Source: Gnetum montanum (Eukaryota; Streptophyta; Gnetopsida; Gnetales; Gnetaceae). From it: a stretch of DNA of 64,000 nucleotides. Below are positions 22,555-34,811 of the stretch, piece after piece (position 1 is the first letter of the stretch; every line of letters starts with the position of its first letter). The notes beneath the pieces were generated by a model. The model had not been told where the DNA came from. It was given only the letters and a program-made list of their open reading frames with translations, and did no database searches. Made by a program: the position numbers and the translations under genes. Location of the stretch: assembly GCA_015680685.1 (NCBI GenBank), contig MNCI01002682.1:1028489-1092488 (forward strand), written 5' to 3'.

Positions 22555-22791
22555 CAGAGAATCCAAGGATACCTCCTCTGATAAGAAAAAATAATCAATA
22601 TGGCAAAAGCATGATCAAGAATGGTTGCTTGCTCAAAGAACCCTACTGGTTTACCGTTTCCAAGATTGTATGATGCCAATTAAATAACCTTCATATTAAA
22701 GCAGTTGCATTCTTACGTTCTAGATAACTGGAAGCCTTGGAATTAGCCATGGCTCATACCAGTCCTAGTATTTGCCTTATTGTTTTTGTGA

Positions 22792-23290
22792 TTAAGCCAG
22801 GCCATCGTAATTTTGTTCTGCACTAAACAGCCGAAGGTATTGTTCTTGCCAGAGACAAATGAGCAATACTAGCTTACAGTTGGCAAAGAATACCAGAGTA
22901 TCATTGAATAGAAATTGCCAGGTGGTTAGAACAATGGATATTTTTTTACTCCTTGAATAGGAAACGTCTGTCCTGCAAGCAGAGATAAGGCAGAGATCAA
23001 TCAAATATATCGCAACTCCAACAGAAACCATTGAAATCCCCGGAAAGGGCAGATGAGAAATTTCAGAAGAAATGCCTATAACTTCAACATTACCAGTTTC
23101 ATCAAAATTGAAGGAACTAACGATCAAATTGTTTCACAAATAAATTTAAGAAATTTTCACAGGATCGAAATCACAGAGCAAAACTGGTGGTAAAATGAAC
23201 GGATTAAACGCCTGGGAACAAATTAGCATCTGAACAAAAGGCATTTTGAAAATTCAAGAATGACGGGGGTGTTACACTACCCGAAATTCC
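22792..23290. other. Unassigned stretch, possible intron
   Basis: On the minus strand a pyrimidine-rich CTCTGCTTGCAG ends at about 22,973, a good match to a plant splice acceptor, lying left of (downstream from) the PPR-like segment. No convincing coding sequence follows it. The stretch could be intron or untranslated sequence of a decayed gene. Confidence 0.25.
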
Positions 23291-23310
23291 TCTTTGATCT
23301 TCCGTGTAAC

Positions 23311-23466
23311 CGAAATTGAAAGATTGTATGCTGCGGTATCTATCTTGAATTGTTGCATCTCGCTCAATAGTTCCAAGGCCTTATGTCAGCTGCAAGATCT
23401 CGTTAGCGATTGGGCAGCCCTACTGAAGGGCTGTGCGTTGGGTAGAATTTCCGTGATGTTCTTCAT
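23311..23466 (-). pseudogene. Possible PPR-protein first exon fragment
   Basis: From an ATG at 23,466 the minus strand reads a basic N-terminus (MKNITEILPNAQPFSRAAQS) and then ALELLSEMQQFKIDTAAYNL. This resembles a pentatricopeptide repeat helix pair (AL.LL.EM....... D...YN). PPR proteins bind organellar RNA. A TGA interrupts the frame about 26 codons in. The exon could end at 23,311, where the bases after it read GT on the minus strand. A telobox-like AAACCCTAG (23,511-23,519) lies 45 bases upstream, as in many plant 5' leaders, followed by GC-richer DNA. Only one repeat is visible, so the call is weak and the locus is probably dead. Confidence 0.35.
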
Positions 23467-24105
23467 ATTGCAAAGAACTTAGGAAAAAAAAAAAAAACAA
23501 CACAAAACAAAAACCCTAGCGGCATCATCGCGGATGCCGTGCCTCATGAGCGCGTTCATGGGCAAGTTCAAAGCTTGGTGAAGAGGGGCTCGGCCTAGTT
23601 CTGAGCTTCTGCAACCGTGAACGGTTGCTACATCGCCAAGAAAGCAACGACTGGATCTAGACGTGTCTTCCTACTGTAAAGAGGGGAGCTTGTGTGGTAG
23701 CAAATGCACCTGCCCAATGGGCTCTTGATGATTTTGGTTTATGTTTATTAATCGATGCCCTTTGCTAGAGTATAAATTTTCATGGGCATAAGATCACAAT
23801 ATAAGTTTGAATGATAATATGCATGTACGTGTAGAGGATAGAGGGAAGGTTATGGTTTTAAAAACAAAAAAAAGAGAAGGGGGATTTTGAGGGAGGAAGA
23901 TCAATCAGAAATATGTTAAAGATTGTGAAGCATGATTTGCTAAAGGCATCAATTTAGCTGCTTTGTTTTAATCATGTGAGTTCTTTATTTTCTCATTTTG
24001 TTTTAGTTGCTTAGCTAATAGTTTAGATAATATTGTGCTTGGCATGTAATTTTGGGATTTTCTAGATTACTCTTATAGCTCTATTTTTGCGCAATTCTAG
24101 ATTTT
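23467..24105. other. GC-richer upstream flank, then AT-rich DNA
   Basis: The part 23,520-23,700 is clearly richer in G, C and CpG than its surroundings and holds a perfect hairpin with 7-bp arms GCAACCG and CGGTTGC around TGAA (about 23,611-23,628). It could be the promoter or leader of the minus-strand PPR-like fragment. From 23,720 on the DNA is AT-rich with no gene. Confidence 0.35.
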
Positions 24106-24109
24106 TATT

Positions 24110-24560
24110 TGGTTGCCATATAAGAGCTTATGTTATCTTTGAAAAACATATTGAGCAATTTAATAGTCATGTCTTTATAAATTGCCTATTTGAGTCTATA
24201 GGGTTTAGAAAGATCTTTGATACTTTGACTTGCTTGAAATAGCTTTATTTTTTTAAAAGCTTATTGCCTTGGAATCTCAATCTTGAAATTGTCAAATTTT
24301 TTTTGATAGCTCTATTGTTTGTAATTCTTGAAAATTGTTAACTAGCCAAATAAAAGCTTGTAATTTATCATTTACAAAGCATTTTGGTAGTTTAATAAGA
24401 GTGTCTTTTATGAAATTGCTTGTTGGGCTCAGAGGGTTTGAACAATTTGTAATACTTAGATTGAATTGAAATAGCTTTATTGCGAAGTGTTTCATCATGT
24501 TCAATTTATCTTGCCTAAATGTTTGAGGTTTCACATAAATCTGCTTTCTTTTCTTTTCTC
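24110..24560 (+). repeat. Diverged tandem duplication, unit about 230 bp
   Basis: The segment 24,112-24,335 recurs at about 24,342-24,560. Shared landmarks in the same order are ATA(A)AAGCTT, a CATTT..AGTTTAATA block, GTGTCTTT, AAATTGC, GGGTTT and TTGAAATAGCTTTATT. The copies differ by many substitutions, so the duplication is old. No coding sequence was found. Confidence 0.6.
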
Positions 24561-25059
24561 TTTCTAAAACCCATTGAATCTTGCTCTATTTCTAGTTTTC
24601 TTATGGAAGAGTAGATTTTGGTAGAATTGTGCTTAAGCATTTTTGTGAAATTTTATTTGTTTAAAGTAATGTACTATAGGGACTATATAGACTAAGTGAC
24701 TTGACATAATAGAAATCATTGATGACTCACAGTATTAGACAAAGTTAGCTGAATTTCTTTTATGGTAGCTAGTTATAGTTTCATATACAAACCTAAGCAT
24801 TTTAACACTCACAGTAGTAAATACACACTCATGCTTAGTTCGTTCTATAACCACTGAGTTTATTTGGAGGTATTTAGGCCTTGGTATTACCAAAGACTAG
24901 CAAGCACCTAAACCCAAGTTTGACAAAACACCTTCATTTCCTGTAACCCCAAAGTCATGAGACTGAAGGCCAATGTTGGCAGTACCAAATGGTCGCCAAC
25001 ACATACATCATCAAAATATATCCCAATTAGTTAGCTTCTAGCTTGTCCATAAGCTCTTC
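24561..25059. other. Unassigned AT-rich stretch
   Basis: No frame, repeat or motif could be supported here. Confidence 0.3.
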
Positions 25060-25622
25060 TCATTATGAATTGGCTCACATATATTCCTCTTCAATTTTAT
25101 CAACTAATAATTTATCAGTAGTAGTAGAACAACATCAAGAGAACTTTATTTGGGTTGGGATATGTACCTTATTATTCTTTCCCTACTTCCGCTATTACTA
25201 TTCCCACTACTCCTAAAGTTTTCTCCACTCCTAGTTCATCATTCCCTACAAATGAAGCTACTAACCTTTTCCATTCTAATCCTTAACATTATGTTACCTC
25301 ATCTATCTTGAATCTTATTTCTTACCCATCTATTTCAACTAACCCGATTGTCTTATCCTCAAATTTTTCTTCATTTAAAATCAATATCATGCTAAGGGAT
25401 TAATAAGATTCTTCTTCAATGATCAAAGGAAAAGATAAATTCCCTATGATATCAACCAAGTAACTTTCCAAGAAAAAAAAAGTCACATTCCTCACAAAAT
25501 CAAACTCTATGTAATCTATCTTAGCATTTTTTTTATAAATAACCTCAACCTAATATCATTTTCTCACCATCACAAAGAATACTTGAGACTAAAAACAAAG
25601 CTTTAACCCAAATTATAGTAGT
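25060..25622 (+). pseudogene. Family C second copy, left part
   Basis: Pro/Ser/Thr-rich short frames between the expected gag and protease positions lead into a segment similar to 7,500-7,540 of the first C copy, where both read a lysine codon run then AAAGCTTT followed by an ATAG-containing string. The sequence breaks at 25,622, where A2 starts, and continues at 47,598. Similarity is partial, so the left limit is approximate. Confidence 0.45.
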
Positions 25623-26463
25623 TGATGAATCATGTTTTGACTAGCTTTGATATTAGATACCTAATATCGAAGCCCAAGACGCGATGTTGAATATCCGATA
25701 TTGTGAGATATATGTCGGCCTATAAATATAGTGCTTGGGCTCACGATTTTTCATATAGTTTTTCATCAATTTTTGTCATAGATAGCAAAGCTATTATAGT
25801 TTGTTTTCTTTGGAGTTAGAATATCTTCTGAGTGCCCACAACAAGAGTCTGAGTGTGTACGAATCTTTGTTAGAGCACTGATGTACTTGAGCATAGCAGT
25901 GTGATGAGAATAAAAACAAACCCTTTTGATCATCTTTGCAACATTGAGAATAGATTAATGTTTCTTTAATGCATTTAATATTCATGCACTTCACTTTAAT
26001 GCACTTTAATTAAGCAATTAATTTTTCATTTTTAATGAACACAAGCACAACCACCTCAAGCATACATGTAGCACTTGGTAACCCATAAATGCTTAACTTT
26101 TGGTAGCCTAGTAGCACTATATGTGTTTAGGATGTGTCTCTAAAGTGGAAACGAGTACTTGTGTTAGGCTAGCTAGGCAATAGAATAATTAGATATTAAA
26201 TTCCTCTACCTTTTATTCTTGTCTTAGGTGATTAAACTTTCAAAACACAAAATGATAAAAATCCTGTACCTCAGTTATACTTAAACCATATCCTTGAGCT
26301 TCACAGGTGTAGTTGGGAAGACAACGAATGGTCTTAATGCCCATTTTAGTTCCTAGAGAATTAGTGCACTGAATAACTATAGGTTCACGAAATTTGACTA
26401 GATCATGTATGAATGCCTTAGTGATTCATATGGTTGGATGTAGGGGTTTCTCACTACTCATCA
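25623..26463 (+). repeat. A2 5' LTR
   Basis: An 841-bp LTR from TGATGAATCATG to CTCATCA. U3 is short and carries GATATC-like half-palindromes (25,650-25,710), a TATAAATA box at 25,721-25,728 and, in R, AATAAAAA near 25,909. It matches the 3' LTR (46,758-47,597, 840 bp) along its full length. Confidence 0.92.
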
Positions 26464-26483
26464 TTAGCACCATTGCCAGGGAC
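26464..26483 (+). promoter_or_regulatory. A2 primer-binding site, tRNA-Asp type
   Basis: TTAGCACCATTGCCAGGGAC directly follows the LTR. It matches the tRNA-Asp complement except for transitions at CpG-type positions. Confidence 0.75.
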
Positions 26484-26622
26484 CTTTTGGTTGTTTCGTG
26501 CACTATCTAGATTTAGTGAAAATTATTCAAATTTTTGAAATGAACCTTAGAGTAATATCACATTTTAAGATTACTACAACAATTTTAAGAAGCACACTAC
26601 ATTTTTATTTTTCTAACATAAA

Positions 26623-28960
26623 ATGTCTTCTTCTCATAGGAGCGATTCTTGGCCCAAGTTTGATGGAGTACATTAGCTGGTGCCTCAACAATACCGAGTG
26701 GTATATGCTCATCTTGATAAGTATGTACCCAATTTCACCTTCATCCTACAACAAGATGAACAATTGCAGTCGTGTGACATGGAGGGCAACATTGTGTTAC
26801 TGCTCGACTGATCTATTCCTACAATGCTCCAACAAATGCTTATACAATGGGGTCTCCAAGGACTTCATGTTGGGTACGTGGTGCAAGATAATAATGCCAG
26901 GGATTAACATCCCACTGAGGCACAACATCTTAGGGATTGCTAGTTAGAAGCATGTTATGAATCTACTAAGGGAAAAGGATTCAATGATTTCCAATTCCTA
27001 CTATACCAAAAAGATGGTGGAGAGCCCTTCTTTGGGGGTTTTCCATTCAGTGAAATTCCTCTCTTTGACTTCGATGAAGGAGGTCAAAACTAGAACTTGT
27101 ACTTCACAATTCACAATCTTGGTTTTGGTAAAAATGGATTCAATGACAAAGAAGGATCCAAAGAGGCAAGTCAAGGCAAGGATGCAGACAAGAAACAAGA
27201 TTGTGATTGTGGTTTCAATCACCAAAGAGGTGGTAGCAGGCACCATGATGGTTCTAGTCCTCCTTCCTCTTCACCTTCGTCATCATCCGCTTCTTCTTCT
27301 GGCTTTGATTGCAACCATAGAGGGTGTGACATTAATGGAGGTGACTGATGAGACCAAAATGATTGAAGGGATTATCGAGCAAGGCAAGACTAGGTATGTG
27401 GTTATTTAAGAGAGATGCAACGTCATGAATGATGGGGTAGTAGAGGGCATCGTAGGCACCAAAATCAAGGCCTCAATGAGCCTTTGCTTGTGACCTAGAG
27501 TATGCTAAACATTCTAGAGGCAGTATGAATTCCAACAAGGCATGTGAAGGATAGTTGGATCAAAAGGCTAGACATGAACAATATCCCTTGGTTCGAAAGG
27601 AAATATAACTCAGATATGCAAAATCATCTCCAAGATTTTCAAGATGCATGTGCCTTGCAGAACATAGAGAATGAGTGGCAAAAAATTAAGTTGTTCCTAA
27701 GGATACTCATTAAAGAAGCAAAGAACTGGTATCGGTCCTTAGAACCAAAATCTATTAGATGATGGAGTACAATGCTTAAATTATTCAATGATAAATATCA
27801 AATATACTCTAGAGTGTCCAACTTGAGAAGGCAAATCCAAGGATGGAAATAAAGAACATATGAACCCTTGGGTGCCACCATTGGCCGATACTATTCCTTA
27901 ATGCACAAATTTCATGGCCATGGTTATTCTTAACTAGATCAACGTTGTCACATTATAGATGGGCTTTGATTTGAAGTGAGGAGAACCCTTGGTGTTTATG
28001 CCCAAGGGTGACTATCTGAATTAAGCATCCATTAGATCCAAAGATTGATCGAGCAAGTAGCTAAAGAGGAAGGTGAATTGAGAAAATGAGAAAGTGTAGA
28101 AGAATATAATCATAATCCATCCATTCACAAGAGGGAGGTTCAATTTTGTGATAGTGAGGAAGAATCATCACTTGATGAGGTGGTGAATAGGAAAGGATTG
28201 TCCCTTCATAAATTTTAATTTGAAATTATAGCCAAGGTTGATCAATTATGGGACTCCATGGACAGTAGACTTTAAGCTATCCTAAAAATTGTTGAAGAGT
28301 CCAAAGCATGAGGTAGTGATCGTGAGCATAGGAGGCATAAGGAGATTGAATGTGCCTATCAAAAAAGATAAGGGCAAGATTACTGCAATAGAAGAAGTTG
28401 CAGATAGCAAATTAGATGATGATGGTGGATGTAACATTTGCTAGTATGAACATCCTAAGGGATGTTATCCCATAGTGTCACACTTACAAGAATCTGGGTT
28501 GTATGCTTTGAATCCATGACCAACACAAAGGAAAAAATCCAGAAGATTACCTTATCCTCAAGGTAATTCTAGGCAGTTCCACCAGCAACAACAATATTAT
28601 CCAAGTGGAACTCCACCGCAACCATATGAGCAATATCAACAATGGCACCAATCACAGTCATGGATGCTAATACCACCAAGGCAGTAATACTCTTATCAAC
28701 AACCTGATTCATATGGCTATTACATTTAACAAACCTTATCTCCACGTGACTCCTCTAGTCATGTTTCTACTTTCCAATCTTACTACCATCCTTTTGATTA
28801 TTATTGAACTCATTCTCCACATGCAAGAAGGGATACCACCTCCTACCCTTATCCTCCTCTTGTTCCTGCACATCTTCCTCCTCCATCTACATAGCTACCA
28901 CCTACTCCAGCTATGAAAAGTGAACTCCCAACTCAATCACAACAATGTAACGCTACGAGA
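26623..28960 (+). pseudogene. A2 gag
   Basis: The frame starts MSSSHRSDSWPKFDGVH at 26,623 and includes a Gly/Phe-rich part (GGEPFFGGFPFSEIPLFDFD, about 27,020-27,080). A Ser-rich linker follows (27,250-27,300), then the gag core (27,544-27,762: LQDFQDAC, W.KIKLF, WYRSLEPK), the DGL..EVRRTLGVYAQG block (about 27,960-28,010) and a zinc knuckle near 28,430 (CNIC.YEHPKGC, with a stop inside). A Gln-rich tail ends near 28,720. Gag would form the particle. At least ten in-frame stops are present. It is about 700 residues if read through, long for a gypsy gag but in line with Athila-type gags. Confidence 0.75.
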
Positions 28961-29065
28961 GCCATTAATCTACAATTGGTTCATCAACTAAGTGGTCTGG
29001 ATACTCGATCAAAGAAAAGACTTATTTTATAACTATGCAATTTACCTAAGCCCTCAGACACACCT

Positions 29066-29650
29066 GTGCTTGGCAATCCTATTCTTTTGTCTTCCTCTGT
29101 ATCAAATTTCTTTGAGTTCCCTTCAAACCAAACATCACCCAGGATCCATACTATGATGCTTACTCACATTGTATATGATTGGATCCATGCTAGAAACCTT
29201 CCCAAGAAGTTAGCAGATCCTGAAATTCCTTTGATTTATTTGCAAATTATTGGGAATGAACCATGTAAAGCTCTTCTTGACTCAGGTTCTAGTGTCCATC
29301 TAATCTATCATGAGATGTATACTACATGGAACCTACCTCCTTTAAAGAAGAACAATATTAGATTAGAATTGGTAGACCAATCCATCACTATTCCATTAGG
29401 ATTGGTAGAAGACATTGTGACCACTATTTGTGGGTGGTCTTATCCTGCTGATTTTCTAGTGATCAAATTGGAGAACTTCAAAGTGGACTTCCTAATCATC
29501 ATGGGAAGGATATGGCTAATCACCATTGATGCAAGAATGGGCATCAGAGATCTTTCCCTAGAAAGATCCAAAGAAAATGCAGTCAAGAAGACCAAGAAGA
29601 AGCGAGTTCCATGCATCGCATACAACAATATAGGGTGTAATTATGTGTAG
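29066..29650 (+). pseudogene. A2 aspartic protease
   Basis: A 194-residue open stretch. The active site reads ALLDSGSSVHLI (about 29,270-29,305), where Athila-lineage proteases have LLD.G.SVN. The LGLVEDIVTTICGW string follows at about 29,398, then the flap region ending IMGRIWLITIDARMGI, which stands for the ILGRPFL.T..A.I. ending. The Gly-Arg-Pro motif reads GRI. The enzyme would mature the polyprotein. This is the longest intact frame of any A-type element in the window. Confidence 0.8.
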
Positions 29651-31520
29651 AAACTCTGGGTAGTGAAATGGGCATCCATCTCTACATGTAAGTAGTGTCC
29701 ACCAAAAGCAAAAGTTCAAAGGTATCTGTATGTAGCAACCACAAAATAGGAGGGCACCTAGTGGCTAACCGTTGATTTTGAGAGCAACACACTTTGCATG
29801 GAACCAACCAAGAGCCTGACATGCGCATATGTCATAGGCATGGATGAACTAGAGCAAGTTCATCACCAAATCTTTGATGATGCAAATGATAATACCTATT
29901 GGGGAGAGTTGAAAATTCCTAAAAATTTCAAGTAATAGCCTCTTGAACTAAAAACTCTACTAGCTAGCATGGAATATGTGTTCTTAAAAAATGAAAAGTT
30001 GGTTATAATCAATGAAAATCTTGCTCTGGAATAGAAAAAGATGTTGTGAAATGTGTTTGAAAAATGGTTAGTAGCCTTTGCCTGGTCATATCCTAAACTC
30101 ACAGGGATTGATCCTAGGATATGCCAGCATTGCATCTACACTGATCTGACCATGAAGCCAATGAGATAGCCATAGAGGCGATTGAATCCTAAACTGAAGC
30201 AGATTGTCAAGGAGAAAATTGAACAACTCCTCAAGGCAGGGTTCATTTATCCCATCATGGATAGCGAGTGGGTTAGTCCACTAGTGATTGTGCTAAAGAA
30301 AGATGGCAAGTGGCAGGTCTACATCAATTTTCGACTGCTAAATATGGCAACATTCAAGGACAACTTTCCGTTGCCATTTGTTGATAAGGTATTAGACACA
30401 ATATATGGCCATTGCTACTATAGTTTTTTGGATGGTTATAGTGGCTATAACCAAATCTAAATCACAGCAAAGGACTAAGCCAAAACAACATTCACAAGTT
30501 CTTGGGGGATTTTTGGATATTGTAAGATGCCTTTTGGTTTGTGCAATGCCCCTGCTACCTTTCAACACTTGATCCTAAGCATTTTTCAATAACAAATTGG
30601 TAGTGGTGTGGAAGTCTTCATGGATGATTTCTTCACTTATGGAGCTACATTTGAGCAAGCCCTAGACTACTTTGAGCAAGTACTAAAATGATGTGTTGAG
30701 ACAAACCTTAGGCTCAACTGACAAAAGAGTCACCTGATGGTCCAGGAAAGCATTGTATTAGGGCATAGAATATCACAAGTAGGAATTAAGGTTGACCCTA
30801 AAAAAATAAGGGTAATCCAATGAATAGCCCGCCAACTAGAAGCTGTCAAAGATGTTTGGTCATTCCTTGGACATACTAGCTATTATCGACGATTCATAGA
30901 AAAATTCTCTAAGATGACAAAACTATTAGTGGAACTAACAAAGAAAGATGCTCCATTTAGTTGGACCACAAAATGTGAACAAGCATTTTAATAGCTGAAA
31001 GAGAAACTTATAGAAACTCCAATCTTACAAGCACCTGACTAGTTTAGACTGTTTCATGTTATGATAGATGCATCAAGTTATGCCTTGGGAGTTCTGCTTA
31101 TGTAGATGGATGATAAGAAATGTCCATATTACATCCACTACGCTAGCCAAAGCATTGTGGATGCACAATTGAACTACACCACTATAGAAAAAGAATTGAT
31201 GACAATGGTGTTTTCTCTAGAAAAGTTTAGGCATTATGTGCTTGGATACAGAGTGTTTGTGCACATAGATCACAATGTCATCCACTTCCTAATGAACAAG
31301 CCAATGGTGAGACCCTGTGTCAAATGGTGGTTGGTGATCTTACAGGAATTCAATCTCACAATGGTAGATCAAAAGGGCATTGAGAATGTGGTTGCTAAGC
31401 ACTTGTCTCTATTACGATGGGACAATGAAGAGGAAGAAAGCCCACTATCTGATATGTTTCCTAAACTCCTCTTTGTAGGGGCTATAATTGAAAAATTCCC
31501 TAATGAGCCTAAATGATATG
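29651..31520 (+). pseudogene. A2 reverse transcriptase and RNase H
   Basis: RT starts with the open frame 30,182-30,460 (NPKLKQIVKEKIEQLLKAGF, then VLKKDGKWQVYINFRLLN and FLDGYSGYN). The palm box FMDDFFTYG stands at 30,617-30,628, with both Asp intact. The connection has LGH and a HTSYYRRFI-like string near 30,870. RNase H is nearly clean at 31,030-31,516: IDASSYALG near 31,066, then HYASQSIVDAQLNYTTIEKE, VFVHIDHNVIHFL and ENVVAKHLSLL. It would convert element RNA to double-stranded cDNA. The segment 29,651-30,180 is a linker with decayed coding sequence. About ten stops or frameshifts inactivate it. Confidence 0.85.
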
Positions 31521-32768
31521 ATGGAATTCTCACCTATCTTCTCATCCAAGAGATGCCATAAGGATTGGACCATTGAAAGAAACAACAATTTATTCACTAG
31601 GTAAAATGCTTCATGGAGATTAATGGACACCTATAAAAGGTGTGCACTGATGGCCTAGTTCATTGGTATGTCCTTGATGCTGATCAATTGTGCATTCTTC
31701 AAGACACTCATGAAGGTCCTTGCAGAGGCCACTATGCTGGGAGACACATGGTCATTACAATCCTGATGGCAAGGTACTATTGGCCAACAATATTTAGGGA
31801 TGCTCACCAATATGTCTACTCTTATGAATGATGCCAATGAGATGGTGGAATGACTACTCAAATGCAGGGACCTCAACAATGGATTCAACCATTGGAACCC
31901 TTTGACATCTAGGGTATTGCCTTCATGGATCCCATCACACCCATGTCAAATGGAAAAATGTACATCATAGTTGCTGTTGACTATTGTACAAAATGGATAG
32001 AAGTAGCAACCATCATTGACTGTACATCTTCTACTACTACTTGATTTGTACAACAAAATGTTGTAAACAAGTTTGGTGTGCCACATGCATCAATTTCTGA
32101 TAATGAAACTCACTTTACATGCACTACCTTTTGGAAGCTCATGTAATGCTTGGGGGTTGAACATAAATTCACAACACCCTACCATCCCTAAAATAATGGT
32201 CAAGCTAAGGTTACTAATAGGGAAATCATAAGGACTCTAACACGAGATGTTAGCAAATATAGGAAAGATTAGAGCATGAAACTCAATGTTGTCCTTTGGA
32301 CCTACCACTTAACATGGAAACTTTCTATAGGCTACTCCCCCTATGAGCTTGTGTATAGAAAATTACCAACACTTTCTATTCAATCTGTCTAGTACAAAAA
32401 TAAAGATTGATGAATCTCAACGTATTAGACAAAAATCGATTAGTGGCCCTATCATCTAATGAGTTGCACAAGGCATTCAACAAAAAGTGTCATGACCTTA
32501 AAATTAGAAAAGTCAAATTTCAACCAGGAGATAAGGTTCTCTACTAGAATCCCACATATGTATCTCAACAAAATAAGTTCCAAATGTTGTGGGAATGAAC
32601 TTATATAATTTATAAAACTTTTTCTTCTAAGGCCATAATGATCTACAAAGTTGAGAGCCCAAACAAGAAACAGCTAGTAAACATACAACAAGTCAAACGT
32701 TTCCATGAGCATAAGGCAGCTAATACAATAAATGCCTCATTAGATGGACAACCATGCTCAATATTTTA
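31521..32768 (+). pseudogene. A2 integrase
   Basis: The zinc-binding domain is open at 31,640-31,831 (GPCRGHYAGRHMVITIL, then RYYWPTIFRDAHQYV). The core spans about 31,910-32,200: the first Asp position reads IAFMDP (Asp lost, expected IDFMGP), then VAVDYCTKWIEVA, the second catalytic Asp in SDNETHF, and PYHP. The SPYELVY string is near 32,337. The C-terminal domain runs 32,460-32,768 and ends FHEHKAAN. Unlike A1 it is not split. The loss of the first catalytic Asp and several stops mark it as inactive. Confidence 0.8.
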
Positions 32769-33317
32769 GATCTCCTCCTTTTAACTTAGTTGTGGGGGAG
32801 ATGGCCATCCATGCTAACCATATAAGTGGCTCCTTAGTTTTTCATATTTTTGTTTTACACATTGTCAATTTTACATCTTATTATTTTCATATTATTAATA
32901 TTTTCTAATTTTTTTTTGCACCATCATTAGTACATTTGTTATTTATTAAATATTTTACACTTTCTTTTATATTTTTTTTATTCTAGTGTGATTTTCTAAC
33001 TTTTATTAGTAAGTGCTAGGCATAGTGGTAATTCATTGCTTGATGGTGGTATGTACTATTTTGTTATTTGATTGTTGGTGTTTGGATTCTAGCTTTGAAT
33101 TTTGTTACTAATAATTAGGACATGGTTTCTCTTCATGCAATAGGCAGTGAGTTCACAACATCCACCCATCCACAAACTTTATGATTTTCCTTACTCTAGA
33201 AATGTGTAGTCCCTTTTTCATTAACAAAACTATAATGAATTTATGACTTTGGTAGTTTCTGTATCTAGAAAGGATTCAAAGGTTTAAATAGGGTGTGAAT
33301 TCAAGGGGATTTGGTAT
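32769..33317 (+). other. A2 3' non-coding region, left of D
   Basis: T-rich DNA that opens with the purine tract TGTGGGGGAGATGG (32,791-32,804), also found after pol in A1. It then matches A1 14,830-15,380 block by block. At 33,313-33,317 it shows GGTAT, duplicated at 45,289-45,293, where element D inserted. Confidence 0.7.
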
Positions 33318-34596
33318 TAAAACACCACAAAATTTTGGGTCTCAGCATATCAACTGCAAATTTGGATAAGTGTTGAGCGTAGTTAGCTCAAATTGCAAAA
33401 TTTGCAAAATTGTTCTAAGTTTTAGAATGATGACACTTTCTGGAAAATTGTCTAAGTGCTAGGACTATGCTCTCCATTGTAGTAAAGTGTAATCAGTTTT
33501 AATGGCCAACTTTCTACAATTTTGGCTAAGTGTCCAAATGAGGTCACAAGCTTGAAAATTTTTCAAAGTGTTGAGACTATGCTCTCCACTGTTGGGACTA
33601 CACTCTCTAGAGTGTAGTTAGCATAGTCAACACAAAACAACCAGTTTTGCAAGATTTTTTCTAAGTGTTAGAACGATGACATAAGTTACAGATGTTTCTA
33701 AGCATTGAGACTATGCTCTCCACTGCTGGGACTGTGCTCTAAAGTGTAGTCAGCATGAAAACAATAGTTTTGACATATTTTTTCTAACTGTCAAGATTAT
33801 GCTTTAGAGCATAGTTGGGATCTAGCGTTGTCCTAACTATCCCTCTGCCATGTGGCAACTGATTCCCATTTTTTGGTAGCTCTAACCCTATAAATACCCC
33901 CGCCTTGGCATTTTCAATGGGAGAGAGCAAATTTTAGATGATTGGAATTTTTCAAGTTTGGCATTTGGAATTTGGGCAAATTATACCCAAAGGCACACTA
34001 GTGACCTAGAGATGTAGAGTTATAGACCATAGCCCACCATAGTCCCCTTGTAGTCTAGTAGAACACCATAGCCCATGGTACACTACAAAGGCCAACCCGG
34101 TAGGCACATACACCACGACGAGCATCAAACTTCATGGCCTAACACCACCGAGATTGTGACTACGCTCTCCACTACACTATTGTACACTGCATACCTTCTA
34201 AACCCCTTTTGGAGTTAAGTATGCTCAACCCCATTTGGGGCAATGTTTCGTTTCTCTCTCTTTCTCTCTTGCGTTTTTTTTGCATTTTTTCACATTTTAT
34301 TTGCATTTTGGCCTACAACTAAGCTTAGCTAGTGGTCTACATGTGTTGACACTCCTATTTTCTACCCAAAAAAATGACTACCCTTGGCACTATTCACACC
34401 ATTAATGCTAACTATGCTCAACATTATTCACATGGTTAACACAGTTGACATCACCTGACACTTAGCATTGTTTGCATTAACACCATTTGCACTCAATAAG
34501 TCCTTATTCAATTGACAAGATCATTTAGGACATCCTATCTTCACCTCCAACAAGGCCCTTGTGTGGACCCAATTGCTAACGTTTTCGATTGCTATA
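33318..34596 (+). repeat. D 5' LTR
   Basis: It is full of repeated words such as TTCTAAGTGTT, GACTATGCTCTCCACT and palindromic TCTAGAGTGTAG-like strings (33,440-33,830). A TATAAATA box lies at about 33,891. The ends are T..A, not the usual TG..CA. It aligns along its length with 43,948-45,288, which has about 60 extra bases near its end. Confidence 0.82.
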
Positions 34597-34599
34597 GTT

Positions 34600-34620
34600 A
34601 TTGGTGCTAGAAGGAGGGCC
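34600..34620 (+). promoter_or_regulatory. D primer-binding site candidate
   Basis: TTGGTGCTAGAAGGAGGGCC starts four bases after the LTR end, where the minus-strand primer site is expected, and begins with the TGG that pairs with a tRNA CCA end. The matching tRNA was not identified. Confidence 0.55.
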
Positions 34621-34811
34621 CTATCATTTCCTTCTTTACACTCTGTTGTGGTTATCTTTGCATGCTCTCTGCACCCCTATTGCCGTAGATTGGTTTCCAT
34701 TGTTGGTCTTCCTAAGATCCTACATAGCAATCCAAATCATGTCGTTCTCTACTTTTTTCTAAGTCTTCACTCTCTAAGTGTAGAGAGCGTAGTTGGTGTG
34801 GAGCGTAGTCT

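Noticed and set aside
22792-23127. 111-residue minus-strand frame with hydrophobic stretches
   Set aside because: It crosses a good splice-acceptor-like site, has no motif and is more likely intron or leader sequence.
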